Positions 1 through 5,790 of a stretch of DNA of 5,790 nucleotides are shown here, piece after piece. Both the position numbers and the translations under genes were made by a program. The stretch spans positions 1-5,790 of the forward strand of contig JALVRY010000179.1 of the NCBI GenBank assembly GCA_027024625.1, read 5' to 3'. A model generated the notes under the pieces. That model was not told where the DNA came from, did not search any database, and saw only the letters and a list, made by a program, of their open reading frames with translations. The stretch comes from Thiotrichaceae bacterium. Lineage in GTDB: Bacteria > Pseudomonadota > Gammaproteobacteria > Thiotrichales > Thiotrichaceae. Each line of letters opens with the position of its first letter. Position 1 is the stretch's first letter.

Positions 1-585
1 CCTTGCTAAATCAAAATCATACAGGGCTGAAAAGCTAATGAGGATTTCACTGGCTGCACCTGAGAACCCTAGAATTTGCCCTGGTCCTGGGTCTGAAATG
101 GTAATAATCCCTGCCAATAAGCTAATTAAAAAGGTAATGGGGATTGCTCTTTTGGTGACTTGTTTAAATACCCACCAGCTAGAGCCAACCAGCCGAAACG
201 CATCAATCTGATTTTTGGAAAGGCTATTGACTGAGAGGAATGCGGCATAAATGCTTAGCGGGATAACAAAGGCACTGAATATATAAATGGGTTCAACGCT
301 TTTAGCGAGTTTTGATTCGATAGAAAAATGCAATAAATCTTGAATTTGTGAGAAGCCAATCGCCCAAAGGAATGAAGGAATCATTAAAGGCAATGCGAGT
401 AAACCTAAAAATAAACGTCGTCCTTTAAAAGTGTAAAGCCCTGTTAGTGTGCCAACAGGCAAGCCAACGATGATTGCAATCACAATCACAGAAAGGGTGA
501 TAATCAAGCTTCTTGCGATTGCCGCATCAAAGCCGCCACTGGAAAGCCAATCAAGCAAAATGATCTCTAAAAGCCCGCTGCCCAT
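1..585 (-). CDS. ABC transporter inner-membrane permease, FbpB/ThiP-like (partial, N-terminal 195 codons)
   Basis: The reading frame is open from ATG at 585 to the window edge, giving 195 residues with no stop, so the gene is truncated by the window and not by mutation. It is strongly hydrophobic, with membrane segments near residues 24-50, 57-80, 100-120, 148-165 and probably 175-193. A degenerate EAA loop, the cytoplasmic contact with the ATPase, lies at about 127-149: 'DAFRLVGSSWW' with the conserved Gly134 and a closing 'AIP'. This is the MetI-like permease fold. Members of the Fe(III)/thiamine group are usually about 500-550 residues with two fused permease halves, so this would be most of the first half. 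The start lies inside the end of the substrate-binding protein gene (19-base overlap, different frame), which indicates translational coupling. The Shine-Dalgarno sequence is weak (GAAAGA next to the ATG). The matching ATPase gene is not visible and may lie beyond position 1. Substrate cannot be read from the permease. Confidence 0.88.
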   Translation of the reverse strand, partial: MGSGLLEIILLDWLSSGGFDAAIARSLIITLSVIVIAIIVGLPVGTLTGLYTFKGRRLFLGLLALPLMIPSFLWAIGFSQIQDLLHFSIESKLAKSVEPIYIFSAFVIPLSIYAAFLSVNSLSKNQIDAFRLVGSSWWVFKQVTKRAIPITFLISLLAGIITISDPGPGQILGFSGAASEILISFSALYDFDLAR

Positions 586-1589
586 TCTTTCAGAAAGCCT
601 CGGGATAGCGTTTGTAATTTGTCTGAAAGTTGTGAGTAATCGACTTGCATGGGTTTAAGGTCAAGCAAACTTGGGAAATCCTTTGGTCCTGCTAATCCTG
701 CTCGCACAGGCATTTGTGCTGCATCGCCTTGGGCTAATAATTCTTCTGTCTTGGGGGCAAGCAGAAAATCAATAAATTTCTTTGCAGCATCGCTATTAGG
801 AGCATTGGCAATCAATACAGCAGCATTGGGTACAATCAGAGTGCCTATATCCTCTTTGCCTTTATCTGGGAAGACTACGCCAACGGATTTGCCATCACGA
901 ATAGCGGTGTAGGCATCATCGGTATCACTAATACCATAGGCACATGCCCCTGACGATATACGTCGTCTGACTTCACCATTGGAGGAAAGTAGTTGTAGTT
1001 TGTTTTTCTTCAGGTCTTCAAAAAACTGTTTTGCTTTTTCATCACCAAAAAAGGCAAAGATTGCCGCCGCATGCATTGAGGTTGTACCGAATAGCGGATT
1101 TGCCATACAGACTTTTCCCTGAAATTCGGGCTTAGTTAAATCTTTGATCGAGGAGGGTATGCTATCGCCTTTGACCTGATCTTTGTTGTAAAGAATAATT
1201 CTGGCTCGTGCAGAAAAACCTGTCCAATAGCCTTCTGAATCACTATAAAGTGCAGGTAAACCTTCGGCAGCGGGTGATTGATAAGGAGCTGAAACGCCTT
1301 TTGATTTTAAAATTGCAGCACGAATGGGGTCACCACTCCAAAACACATCGGCTCTAGGGCGATCTTTTTCTGCTATTAAACGGTTTAGCAAACCTGTACT
1401 TTTGGTTTCTTCCGTGTCTGTTACTAGCTTTACCGTTATCCCTGTTTCTTGCTCAAAAACTTTGGCAATAGGGCGTGCAAAAACATCATCTATTGATGTG
1501 TAAACCACCACTTCTTCTGCCACTGCATTGGATAGCATCATGCTAATAACGACTAGACTAAGCAGTAAATAGCTTATTAATTTTTTCAT
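567..1589 (-). CDS. Periplasmic ABC transporter substrate-binding protein, FbpA/FutA (iron-type) family
   Basis: This 340-residue protein fits the family's usual length. Residues 1-24 are a Sec signal peptide: a KK start, a hydrophobic core and a signal peptidase I site 'NAVA|EE', with no lipobox cysteine. The mature protein begins 'VVVYTS', the typical first strand, and has the two-lobe binding-protein pattern ('ADVFWSGDP' near 80-87, 'KFIDFLLAP' near 271-279). FbpA/FutA proteins bind Fe(III) in the periplasm and pass it to the permease. Tyr30 of 'YTS' is kept, but the usual Tyr-Tyr pair in the 'GI..(N/T)YY' motif reads 'GISDTDD' here (about 219-225), so iron as substrate is uncertain. I chose ATG 1589 because AAGAG lies 7 bases upstream and the signal peptide then starts cleanly. 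ATG 1595 is possible. The frame stays open to 1667, but that extension would overlap the promoter and bury the signal peptide. The gene overlaps the following permease by 19 bases. Confidence 0.9.
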   Translation of the reverse strand: MKKLISYLLLSLVVISMMLSNAVAEEVVVYTSIDDVFARPIAKVFEQETGITVKLVTDTEETKSTGLLNRLIAEKDRPRADVFWSGDPIRAAILKSKGVSAPYQSPAAEGLPALYSDSEGYWTGFSARARIILYNKDQVKGDSIPSSIKDLTKPEFQGKVCMANPLFGTTSMHAAAIFAFFGDEKAKQFFEDLKKNKLQLLSSNGEVRRRISSGACAYGISDTDDAYTAIRDGKSVGVVFPDKGKEDIGTLIVPNAAVLIANAPNSDAAKKFIDFLLAPKTEELLAQGDAAQMPVRAGLAGPKDFPSLLDLKPMQVDYSQLSDKLQTLSRGFLKEWAAGF

Positions 1590-1637
1590 TGTCATACTCT
1601 TTAGGCTATACACTCTCTTGTTAAAGTGTCTTGCTAA

Positions 1638-1667
1638 AGTATAGGACGATAGAATACAGCCTGCCAA
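1638..1667 (-). promoter_or_regulatory. Predicted sigma70-type promoter of the ABC importer operon
   Basis: On the minus strand a -35 box TTGGCA (1667-1662) and a -10 box TATACT (1643-1638) are separated by 18 bases, each one mismatch from consensus. Transcription would begin near 1631, giving a leader of about 41 bases before ATG 1589. The leader can form a weak hairpin (ACACT/AGTGT arms at 1625-1629 and 1610-1614, 10-base loop). The promoter would give the importer its own transcription, separate from cbbQO upstream. A weak Fur-box-like sequence lies just upstream (1671-1689). Confidence 0.55.
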
Positions 1668-1739
1668 AGAGATAAGGATGATTCTGTTAATCGGTGTTTT
1701 ATTGGTGCTAGCCGAAGCTGCTATCAGAACACAGTCGCC

Positions 1740-3902
1740 TTACATTGTTAGTTTTCGATAAATATCTGCGACTTTTAGCGGTAGCTTTTCTACTTCATCA
1801 ATCACGGTGTAGTTGGCGGAGCCGTACATATGTGGTAGGTATTCCAAGCCTTCTTTGTCGATAGTGATGCAAAAAGAATGTATGCCGGATTGCTTGGCTT
1901 CCAGTAGTGCCATACGGGTATCTTCTACACCGTATTTTCCACGGTATTCGCCAAAATCTTCGGGGCGACCATCGGATAGCGTGATCAATATTCTGGTTTT
2001 GGCTTCAGCTTGATTTAGGATGCTTGAGAGGTGACGAATAGCGACTCCCATTCGAGTATAATCCTGTGCTTCGATTGCTGATATTTTCCCCTTAACATCA
2101 TCATTATAGGCTTCGGCAAACTCTTTAATTTTGTAGATGTCACAACGCTTACGCTCCCAACCAGAAAACCCATAAATGGCGTATTTATCGCCGAGTTTTT
2201 CTAACGCTTCGCATAATAAAATAAGTGATTCTCGCTCGGCTTCATTAATCCAGCCTTGGGTTGAGCCGCTCATATCCACCATAAACATGACGGCGATAGA
2301 ACGCTCGACTCGGTGCATTTGCGTGTAGAGTCGGTCAGTCATTTCCATACCCATTTGAGCATCTGCCCATGCTTCGACTACCGCATCAACGTCAATATCA
2401 TCACCGTTAACTTGGCGTTTGAGTAGCTTATCTTCACCACGCAGTGCTTCGAAACTTTTGTGTAAATACTTAACCAATTTGGCGTATTTCATTAGGGTCT
2501 GTTTTACAAAACCTGTACTTTTGGGCGTGACTTCTAACTCTCTGAGCACACACCAGTCTTTACGATAATGCTGACGTTTGTAATCCCATTCGTTGTAGTA
2601 ATGCGCCCCCTCTTCATGGTAAGTGCCTGACCATACATCATCTTGTGCCGCTTTCTTGTCTTCTTCTGGGTCGTAAGCTCCTGCAAAACCCGTTTGTAGA
2701 TACTCTTCAGGTATTTCACCAAAATCTTGCAAAATAGAACTTAATGTATTATTTGCCACCACATCTAGCTGTACTGGTTCATCATCCAGAATAATTTCCA
2801 AGGTAAAATCTTCTGGAAATTCCGTTTCTTCTGTCTTTTTAACATCCAACTTTTTAGGGGCTTCTAGCTGCTTATCGTCCTCTTTCTTTTTAAGTTTTTT
2901 CTTTTTTTGTTCTTCCGATAGCTTCCAAACCGCCTTTTGTAAGTCTTGCTTTTCTTTCTCCATGCGTTTGGATAGGGCTTTTTGTAGCGGCTCTAATTGC
3001 CATATTCCCTGAAAACAGAGGGAGTTCGGTTTTTCTTTTTTCATTATCGATGACAATAATAAGCAACTATCTTTGATGCTAGCTTGTGGCTTTAGTAGAG
3101 GTTTTACTTCAGCTTCCCAAGCTACTGGAATCAATGTTTCACCCAATAGGTGCATGACATGGTGCATATCCCGATGGATGCCGGGTAGCTCAGCCTTGAT
3201 CCGCTTATCTAAACGGATAGTTTCTAGCATATAGAGGTAATCTAAAGCATCTGGATTTTCTTCCAACAAGTCGTCAAGCTGATTTAATAAGCAAAGAGTC
3301 GGTTTATTAGCATCAAGTAATTCAACTTGCCATGTACCAAACCATAGTTGTGCCCACTGATGTGCCAGAATGGATTTGTATAACCGAAAATTATCTTCAT
3401 AATCATCAAAACTTCCGACATATTCGGGTAGATAAATTGTTTCCGTATCTGTCCATACCTTTTCGCTACGTTCTAGTTTTAATGCCCGACCAGCTAGCCC
3501 TTGCACAAATAGAGACAGCATACTGTTGACTTCTTCAAAGGTAACACCTCTTGCCCTATCCTTTGCTTCTGCGGCAAATTTTTCCACATCGCCTAAGGAT
3601 TGCACGGCTGGAATCAGACCATCTACATCCAATTTTTCCATTGCATGCACAATCCACAGTTGCAGGCTTTCCTCATCCATGAGCTTAATGGCTTTTGATA
3701 TGGATAAGCAGACCATAAAGCCAATTTCAATGTGGGCATTGGCTGCAATATTTACCCAATGTAAAGAGCGGGTTTGCTGATAGCGTGAGAGTTGAGCAAT
3801 TTCTTGAACGGGTTTGTCAATAACTAGGCGATTGAGATCGGCTTCTAGGTATTCATCTAAAAGGACTTCGATTTCAGCTTCCGTGAGCGGTGTTTGTGTC
3901 AT
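1740..3902 (-). CDS. cbbO: CbbO-type Rubisco activase adaptor, von Willebrand factor A domain protein (NorD family)
   Basis: This is a 720-residue cytoplasmic protein with no signal peptide or membrane segments. The C-terminal vWA domain spans about 533-720 and has a complete metal-ion-dependent adhesion site: D543-M-S545-G-S547, the threonine of 'DYTRMG' (T616), and D643 in 'LSDGRPED'. The N-terminal 300 residues are helical and match the CbbO/NorD architecture. A Lys/Glu-rich, probably coiled or disordered linker (about 313-361) and an acidic stretch (362-425) join the two parts. In CbbQO activases, CbbO sits on the CbbQ hexamer and its vWA domain docks on Rubisco, so ATP-driven remodelling can free inhibited active sites. 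The gene starts 11 bases after cbbQ ends, with no obvious Shine-Dalgarno sequence, which suggests coupling to cbbQ translation. NorD, the partner for nitric oxide reductase, is the main alternative. As I recall, NorD is usually shorter (about 600-650 residues), and no nor genes are present. Family assignment is firm; the choice of CbbO over NorD is probable. Confidence 0.85.
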   Translation of the reverse strand: MTQTPLTEAEIEVLLDEYLEADLNRLVIDKPVQEIAQLSRYQQTRSLHWVNIAANAHIEIGFMVCLSISKAIKLMDEESLQLWIVHAMEKLDVDGLIPAVQSLGDVEKFAAEAKDRARGVTFEEVNSMLSLFVQGLAGRALKLERSEKVWTDTETIYLPEYVGSFDDYEDNFRLYKSILAHQWAQLWFGTWQVELLDANKPTLCLLNQLDDLLEENPDALDYLYMLETIRLDKRIKAELPGIHRDMHHVMHLLGETLIPVAWEAEVKPLLKPQASIKDSCLLLSSIMKKEKPNSLCFQGIWQLEPLQKALSKRMEKEKQDLQKAVWKLSEEQKKKKLKKKEDDKQLEAPKKLDVKKTEETEFPEDFTLEIILDDEPVQLDVVANNTLSSILQDFGEIPEEYLQTGFAGAYDPEEDKKAAQDDVWSGTYHEEGAHYYNEWDYKRQHYRKDWCVLRELEVTPKSTGFVKQTLMKYAKLVKYLHKSFEALRGEDKLLKRQVNGDDIDVDAVVEAWADAQMGMEMTDRLYTQMHRVERSIAVMFMVDMSGSTQGWINEAERESLILLCEALEKLGDKYAIYGFSGWERKRCDIYKIKEFAEAYNDDVKGKISAIEAQDYTRMGVAIRHLSSILNQAEAKTRILITLSDGRPEDFGEYRGKYGVEDTRMALLEAKQSGIHSFCITIDKEGLEYLPHMYGSANYTVIDEVEKLPLKVADIYRKLTM

Positions 3903-3913
3903 GAGTTAGTTCA

Positions 3914-4726
3914 TTAGAATAGCGTTGAACTGAGTTCATTGACGGCAGCTATCATGTCGGGATCATCCGTAAGGGCTTGCCCGATAGCTGCACGACATGC
4001 TTCCACCGGTGGGATGCCAGAGGCGATTAGCTTAGCGGCATGGACGAGTAAACGCGTACTCGCACCTTCATCTAAGCCGCTTCCTTTTAGGTTGCGGGTC
4101 ATTTCTGCAAATTTGATCAAGCTTGCCGCAATTTCATCTGAAACACCTGATTCTTTGGCGATAATTTTTTGTTCGAGTGCAGCACTTGGGTAGTCAAACT
4201 CTAGGGCAATAAATCGCTGACGGGTACTTTGTTTTAGGTCTTTTAAAACACTTTGATAGCCTGGGTTATAGGAGATTGCCATACAAAAATCATCGGTGGC
4301 TTCTAGCATTTCCCCTAGTTTTTCCATCGGCAGTACACGTCGGTCATCAGCTAAGGGGTGGATAACGACCATGGTATCTTTTCGGGCTTCTACAATTTCA
4401 TCGAGGTAACAAATTGCACCAGATCGCACTGATCGAGCTAAAGGGCCATCCACCCAACGCGTTTCTCCACCTGTAATCAAATAGCGACCAACGAGATCAG
4501 ATGCTGTTAAATCATCATGGCAAGAAACGGTGATCAAAGGGCGTTTAATTCGCCACGCCATATATTCCATAAATCGAGTTTTACCACAGCCTGTTGGCCC
4601 TTTTAGCAGGACTGGAATTTTATTTTTATACGCGGATTCAAACAGCTCTATCTCATTGCCAACTGGCTCATAGTAAGGTTCTTCGGTAATGAGTTGCTCT
4701 TCTGGTCGAAAGGCTTGTGCCTGCAT
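3914..4726 (-). CDS. cbbQ: CbbQ-type Rubisco activase AAA+ ATPase (MoxR/NorQ family)
   Basis: This 270-residue protein matches the length of CbbQ/NorQ ATPases. Visible motifs are Walker A 'GPTGCGKT' (43-50), '[14 protein letters not shown]' (69-82), Walker B 'ICYLDE' (105-110), 'HPLADDRR' (123-130), sensor 1 'SYNPGYQS' (Asn154), an arginine-finger region 'STRQRF' (167-172) and the C-terminal lid 'DEGASTRLL' (219-227). All catalytic residues look intact. CbbQ forms hexameric rings that hydrolyse ATP and, with CbbO, remove tightly bound sugar phosphates from Rubisco. NorQ, which helps assemble nitric oxide reductase, is closely similar and cannot be excluded from sequence alone. The long CbbO-like partner and wording such as '[12 protein letters not shown]' and '[11 protein letters not shown]' favour CbbQ. 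ATG 4726 is the only suitable start before the conserved N-terminus. Its ribosome site is weak (GGGAT, about 7 bases upstream). It is the first gene of a two-gene operon with cbbO, with its own promoter. Confidence 0.87.
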   Translation of the reverse strand: MQAQAFRPEEQLITEEPYYEPVGNEIELFESAYKNKIPVLLKGPTGCGKTRFMEYMAWRIKRPLITVSCHDDLTASDLVGRYLITGGETRWVDGPLARSVRSGAICYLDEIVEARKDTMVVIHPLADDRRVLPMEKLGEMLEATDDFCMAISYNPGYQSVLKDLKQSTRQRFIALEFDYPSAALEQKIIAKESGVSDEIAASLIKFAEMTRNLKGSGLDEGASTRLLVHAAKLIASGIPPVEACRAAIGQALTDDPDMIAAVNELSSTLF

Positions 4727-4759
4727 GGTAGGAATCCCGTATTCTGAGGTAATTTAGGG

Positions 4760-4787
4760 ATTATACTTGAGGGGAGGAGTTCATCAA
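4760..4787 (-). promoter_or_regulatory. Predicted promoter of cbbQO
   Basis: On the minus strand a perfect -10 box TATAAT (4765-4760) is preceded, after 16 bases, by TTGATG (4787-4782), a 4/6 match to the -35 consensus. Transcription would start near 4753, leaving a leader of about 27 bases before the cbbQ ATG. It lies directly downstream of a strong terminator, so cbbQO is probably an independent transcription unit. The weak -35 would suit activator control (for example by CbbR), but I could not identify a convincing operator. Confidence 0.55.
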
Positions 4788-4811
4788 TAAATCATGTTTC
4801 TCGATGGGGAT

Positions 4812-4862
4812 AAAAAGCAAAGTGGCCATTTTACACAGGAAAAAATAGTCACTTTGCTTTTT
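4812..4862 (-). terminator. Rho-independent terminator (near-symmetrical, could act on both strands)
   Basis: A perfect 13-bp inverted repeat has arms 4812-4824 (AAAAAGCAAAGTG) and 4850-4862 (CACTTTGCTTTTT). Further pairing continues inward to a 9-base loop at 4833-4841, with one mismatch and one wobble. The A-run at one end and T-run at the other provide the U-tract in either direction. It begins 18 bases after the stop codon of the 54-residue frame, so it ends the exported-protein unit before the cbbQ promoter. Confidence 0.82.
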
Positions 4863-4880
4863 GATTTGCTCTATTGCTGT

Positions 4881-5045
4881 TTAACGATCAGCAGTTGTAG
4901 TAGAACCACCAACACGAATAACTGTCCAAGGATCAAAGCTGCTTAATTTAACCATTTTATTTTTTTCAGTTTGTTCCCAACGCGTACTCTTTTTAACTTT
5001 ATCATCCTGAGGATTAACATTAAGACTCTTTGTTGTAATTCGCAT
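4881..5045 (-). CDS. 54-residue frame, probably the frameshifted C-terminal part of the exported protein
   Basis: The frame runs from ATG 5045 to TAA at 4881-4883 and encodes 54 residues, charged in the first half and ending 'SSFDPWTVIRVGGSTTTADR'. It has no signal peptide or membrane segment. It begins one base after the stop of the preceding gene (TAAaATG) in the +1 frame. An alternative in-frame ATG at 5054 would overlap that gene by 8 bases. There is only a weak ribosome site (AAGAA). The text 'TTKSLNVNP..DKVKKST' and 'MVKLSSFDPW' resembles the ending I recall for exported proteins of the upstream gene's type, where a 'SVN.LTGK' stretch and an 'I.L.DFDP'-like segment follow the 'FRY..GDWY..GY' region. 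I therefore favour one gene split by a single-base indel, whether a real mutation, programmed slippage or a sequencing error. An independent, translationally coupled small protein is the alternative. No function is recognised. Confidence 0.5.
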   Translation of the reverse strand: MRITTKSLNVNPQDDKVKKSTRWEQTEKNKMVKLSSFDPWTVIRVGGSTTTADR

Positions 5046-5046
5046 T

Positions 5047-5610
5047 TTAGTCATTCTTGATGACTTGTGATGTCGCTGCTACATAGTTACTTTTGTTATA
5101 ACCCATCATGTACCAGTCACCATTTTTATAGCGGAAGCGTGCAACAATTTCCCAGTGATTTTTATCTACATCGCCGCCTGTATAACCAACATGTAAAGCA
5201 CCTCTGCGTATTTTTAAGAATGTGATCGGGTTTTCCATAACAGGACCGCCAGCAACATCCAAAACACCATGATTAACTTGCGATGATAATTTATATCCAC
5301 CCTCTTTTTGGGCTAACAGAATAGCCAAGGTTCTTGGCTTAATTGGAGCTTTATTGCCATCTGGCTGGTCTACCATAATCGTTTTATTTGATTCAAAAAT
5401 TGCAGCAATATCATCAAGTCCATCATTATTTAAATCGCCTTTTATACTCCCGTTTGGCATCAATGACCAATCACTAGGAATAAAATCATCCAGTGTTTGA
5501 CCTTCTGATTTAATAGTGGGCAAATCTACTGCATATACAGTATGACTTAGTAATAAAATTGTAGATGTTAGACTTAATGCTACAATTCTTTTTATATTTT
5601 TCATTTTCAT
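5047..5610 (-). CDS. Exported (periplasmic) protein with FG-GAP/VCBS-like DLNNDGLDD motif, probably C-terminally truncated by a frameshift
   Basis: This 187-residue protein has a clear Sec signal peptide: a basic start 'MKMKNIKR', a hydrophobic core (about 9-22) and cleavage 'VYA|VD' after residue 27, with no lipobox. The mature part has 'GDLNNDGLDDIAAIFE' (58-73), a calcium-loop-like pattern of aspartates typical of FG-GAP/VCBS-type segments. Later come 'RTLAILLAQKEGGYKL' and 'RFRYKNGDWYMMGYN', which resemble uncharacterised periplasmic proteins with a single beta-rich domain. The start is well supported: AGGAG lies 6 bases before ATG 5610. The frame stops right after 'GYNKSNYVAATSQVIKND', where I would expect such proteins to continue for several dozen residues, and the following frame (5045-4881) looks like that continuation. 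The joined product would be about 240 residues. No enzymatic function or partner can be read from the sequence. It appears unrelated to the cbbQO genes downstream, from which a terminator separates it. Confidence 0.82.
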   Translation of the reverse strand: MKMKNIKRIVALSLTSTILLLSHTVYAVDLPTIKSEGQTLDDFIPSDWSLMPNGSIKGDLNNDGLDDIAAIFESNKTIMVDQPDGNKAPIKPRTLAILLAQKEGGYKLSSQVNHGVLDVAGGPVMENPITFLKIRRGALHVGYTGGDVDKNHWEIVARFRYKNGDWYMMGYNKSNYVAATSQVIKND

Positions 5611-5790
5611 GAAAATCTCCTGCGTTTTATTTTATCTGATTCCTTTCATTATTAAGGTACAGCAAAACTATTAATCTAAGCTTAAGCAAGCATAGCATTT
5701 ACTTATTCAGTATTTTTACCAATATTATAAACAGCAATAATTATACTATACCCAATTATTAATTAGATATCCCAAGCTATAATATAGTTC
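5611..5790 (-). promoter_or_regulatory. AT-rich leader upstream of the exported-protein gene, with possible promoter elements
   Basis: This 180-base stretch to the window edge is visibly richer in A+T than the genes. On the minus strand it has two perfect TATAAT hexamers (5745-5740 and 5729-5724), either of which could be a -10 box. Neither has a good -35 at normal spacing. The Shine-Dalgarno AGGAG of the exported-protein gene is at its gene-proximal end (about 5621-5617). I see no coding frame or terminator here. A promoter is likely somewhere in it, but which hexamer is used is undecided. Confidence 0.3.

Noticed and set aside
449..912. Plus-strand frames opposite the permease and binding-protein genes
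   Set aside because: They are antisense to well-supported genes with recognisable domains, and their translations show no domain or signal. The same applies to plus-strand frames opposite cbbO and cbbQ.
1610..1629. Inverted repeat ACACT/AGTGT as an operator or leader structure
   Set aside because: The arms are only 5 bases with a 10-base loop, which is expected by chance. I noted it under the promoter only.
1710..1719. Hairpin with a TTCG loop after cbbO as a terminator
   Set aside because: The stem is only 3 bp and there is no U-run, so it cannot be called a terminator. I found no clear terminator between cbbO and the importer.
2534..2722. Minus-strand 62-residue frame inside cbbO
   Set aside because: It lies wholly within cbbO on the same strand in another frame, in the Lys/Asp-rich coding stretch, and has low-complexity content and no ribosome site. 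It is a shadow frame.
4881..5045. A peptide (RiPP or bacteriocin) precursor with a Gly-Gly cleavage site at residues 46-47
   Set aside because: The tail after Gly-Gly would be only 7 residues, no modification or export gene is nearby, and the C-terminal-fragment explanation fits better.
5675..5695. Palindrome GCTTAAGC and neighbouring AAGCTTAAG in the AT-rich leader
   Set aside because: It is too short to be distinguished from chance in AT-rich DNA, and no regulator is implied by the context.
1..5790. CRISPR array, tRNA/rRNA, insertion sequence, phage or defence genes
   Set aside because: I saw no regularly spaced repeats, tRNA-like folds, transposase or integrase motifs, or defence domains. 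The vWA and MoxR ATPase pair resembles some defence ternary systems in type but matches CbbQ/CbbO closely in motifs and length.

Overview
The window comes from a low-GC Gram-negative bacterium. Two products carry Sec signal peptides for the periplasm, and the best-supported pair of genes is a CbbQ/CbbO-type Rubisco activase, which points to a CO2-fixing chemolithoautotroph. A sulfur-oxidising gammaproteobacterium is my best guess, from the style of the CbbQ sequence. That placement is inference: there is no rRNA, tRNA or Rubisco gene in the window. All recognised genes lie on the minus strand, so they are described here from high to low coordinates.

Region 5790-4812: an AT-rich leader is followed by a gene for a small exported protein with a calcium-loop-like DxxxDGxxD motif (5610-5047). 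A 54-residue reading frame (5045-4881) follows after a single base. The second frame reads like the C-terminal continuation of the first, so this is probably one gene broken by a frameshift. It ends at a strong, near-symmetrical hairpin terminator (4812-4862).

Region 4811-1740: a consensus -10 promoter drives cbbQ (MoxR-class AAA+ ATPase) and, 11 bases later, cbbO (von Willebrand A domain with intact MIDAS). In this family the CbbQ hexamer is the ATP-driven motor, and CbbO is the adaptor that binds Rubisco through its vWA domain. Together they release inhibitory sugar phosphates from the active site.

Region 1739-1: a short intergenic stretch holds a good sigma70-type promoter. It is followed by a periplasmic FbpA/FutA-like substrate-binding protein and, overlapping it by 19 bases, the first 195 codons of an FbpB/ThiP-like ABC permease that runs off the window. 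The pair is an importer usually annotated as ferric iron uptake. However, the tyrosine pair that binds Fe(III) in FbpA/FutA is replaced by Asp-Asp, so the substrate is uncertain.

I did not find a clearly new multi-gene system. The points most worth checking are the frameshifted exported protein, the missing iron ligands, and the Rubisco activase pair that has its own promoter and no Rubisco gene beside it.
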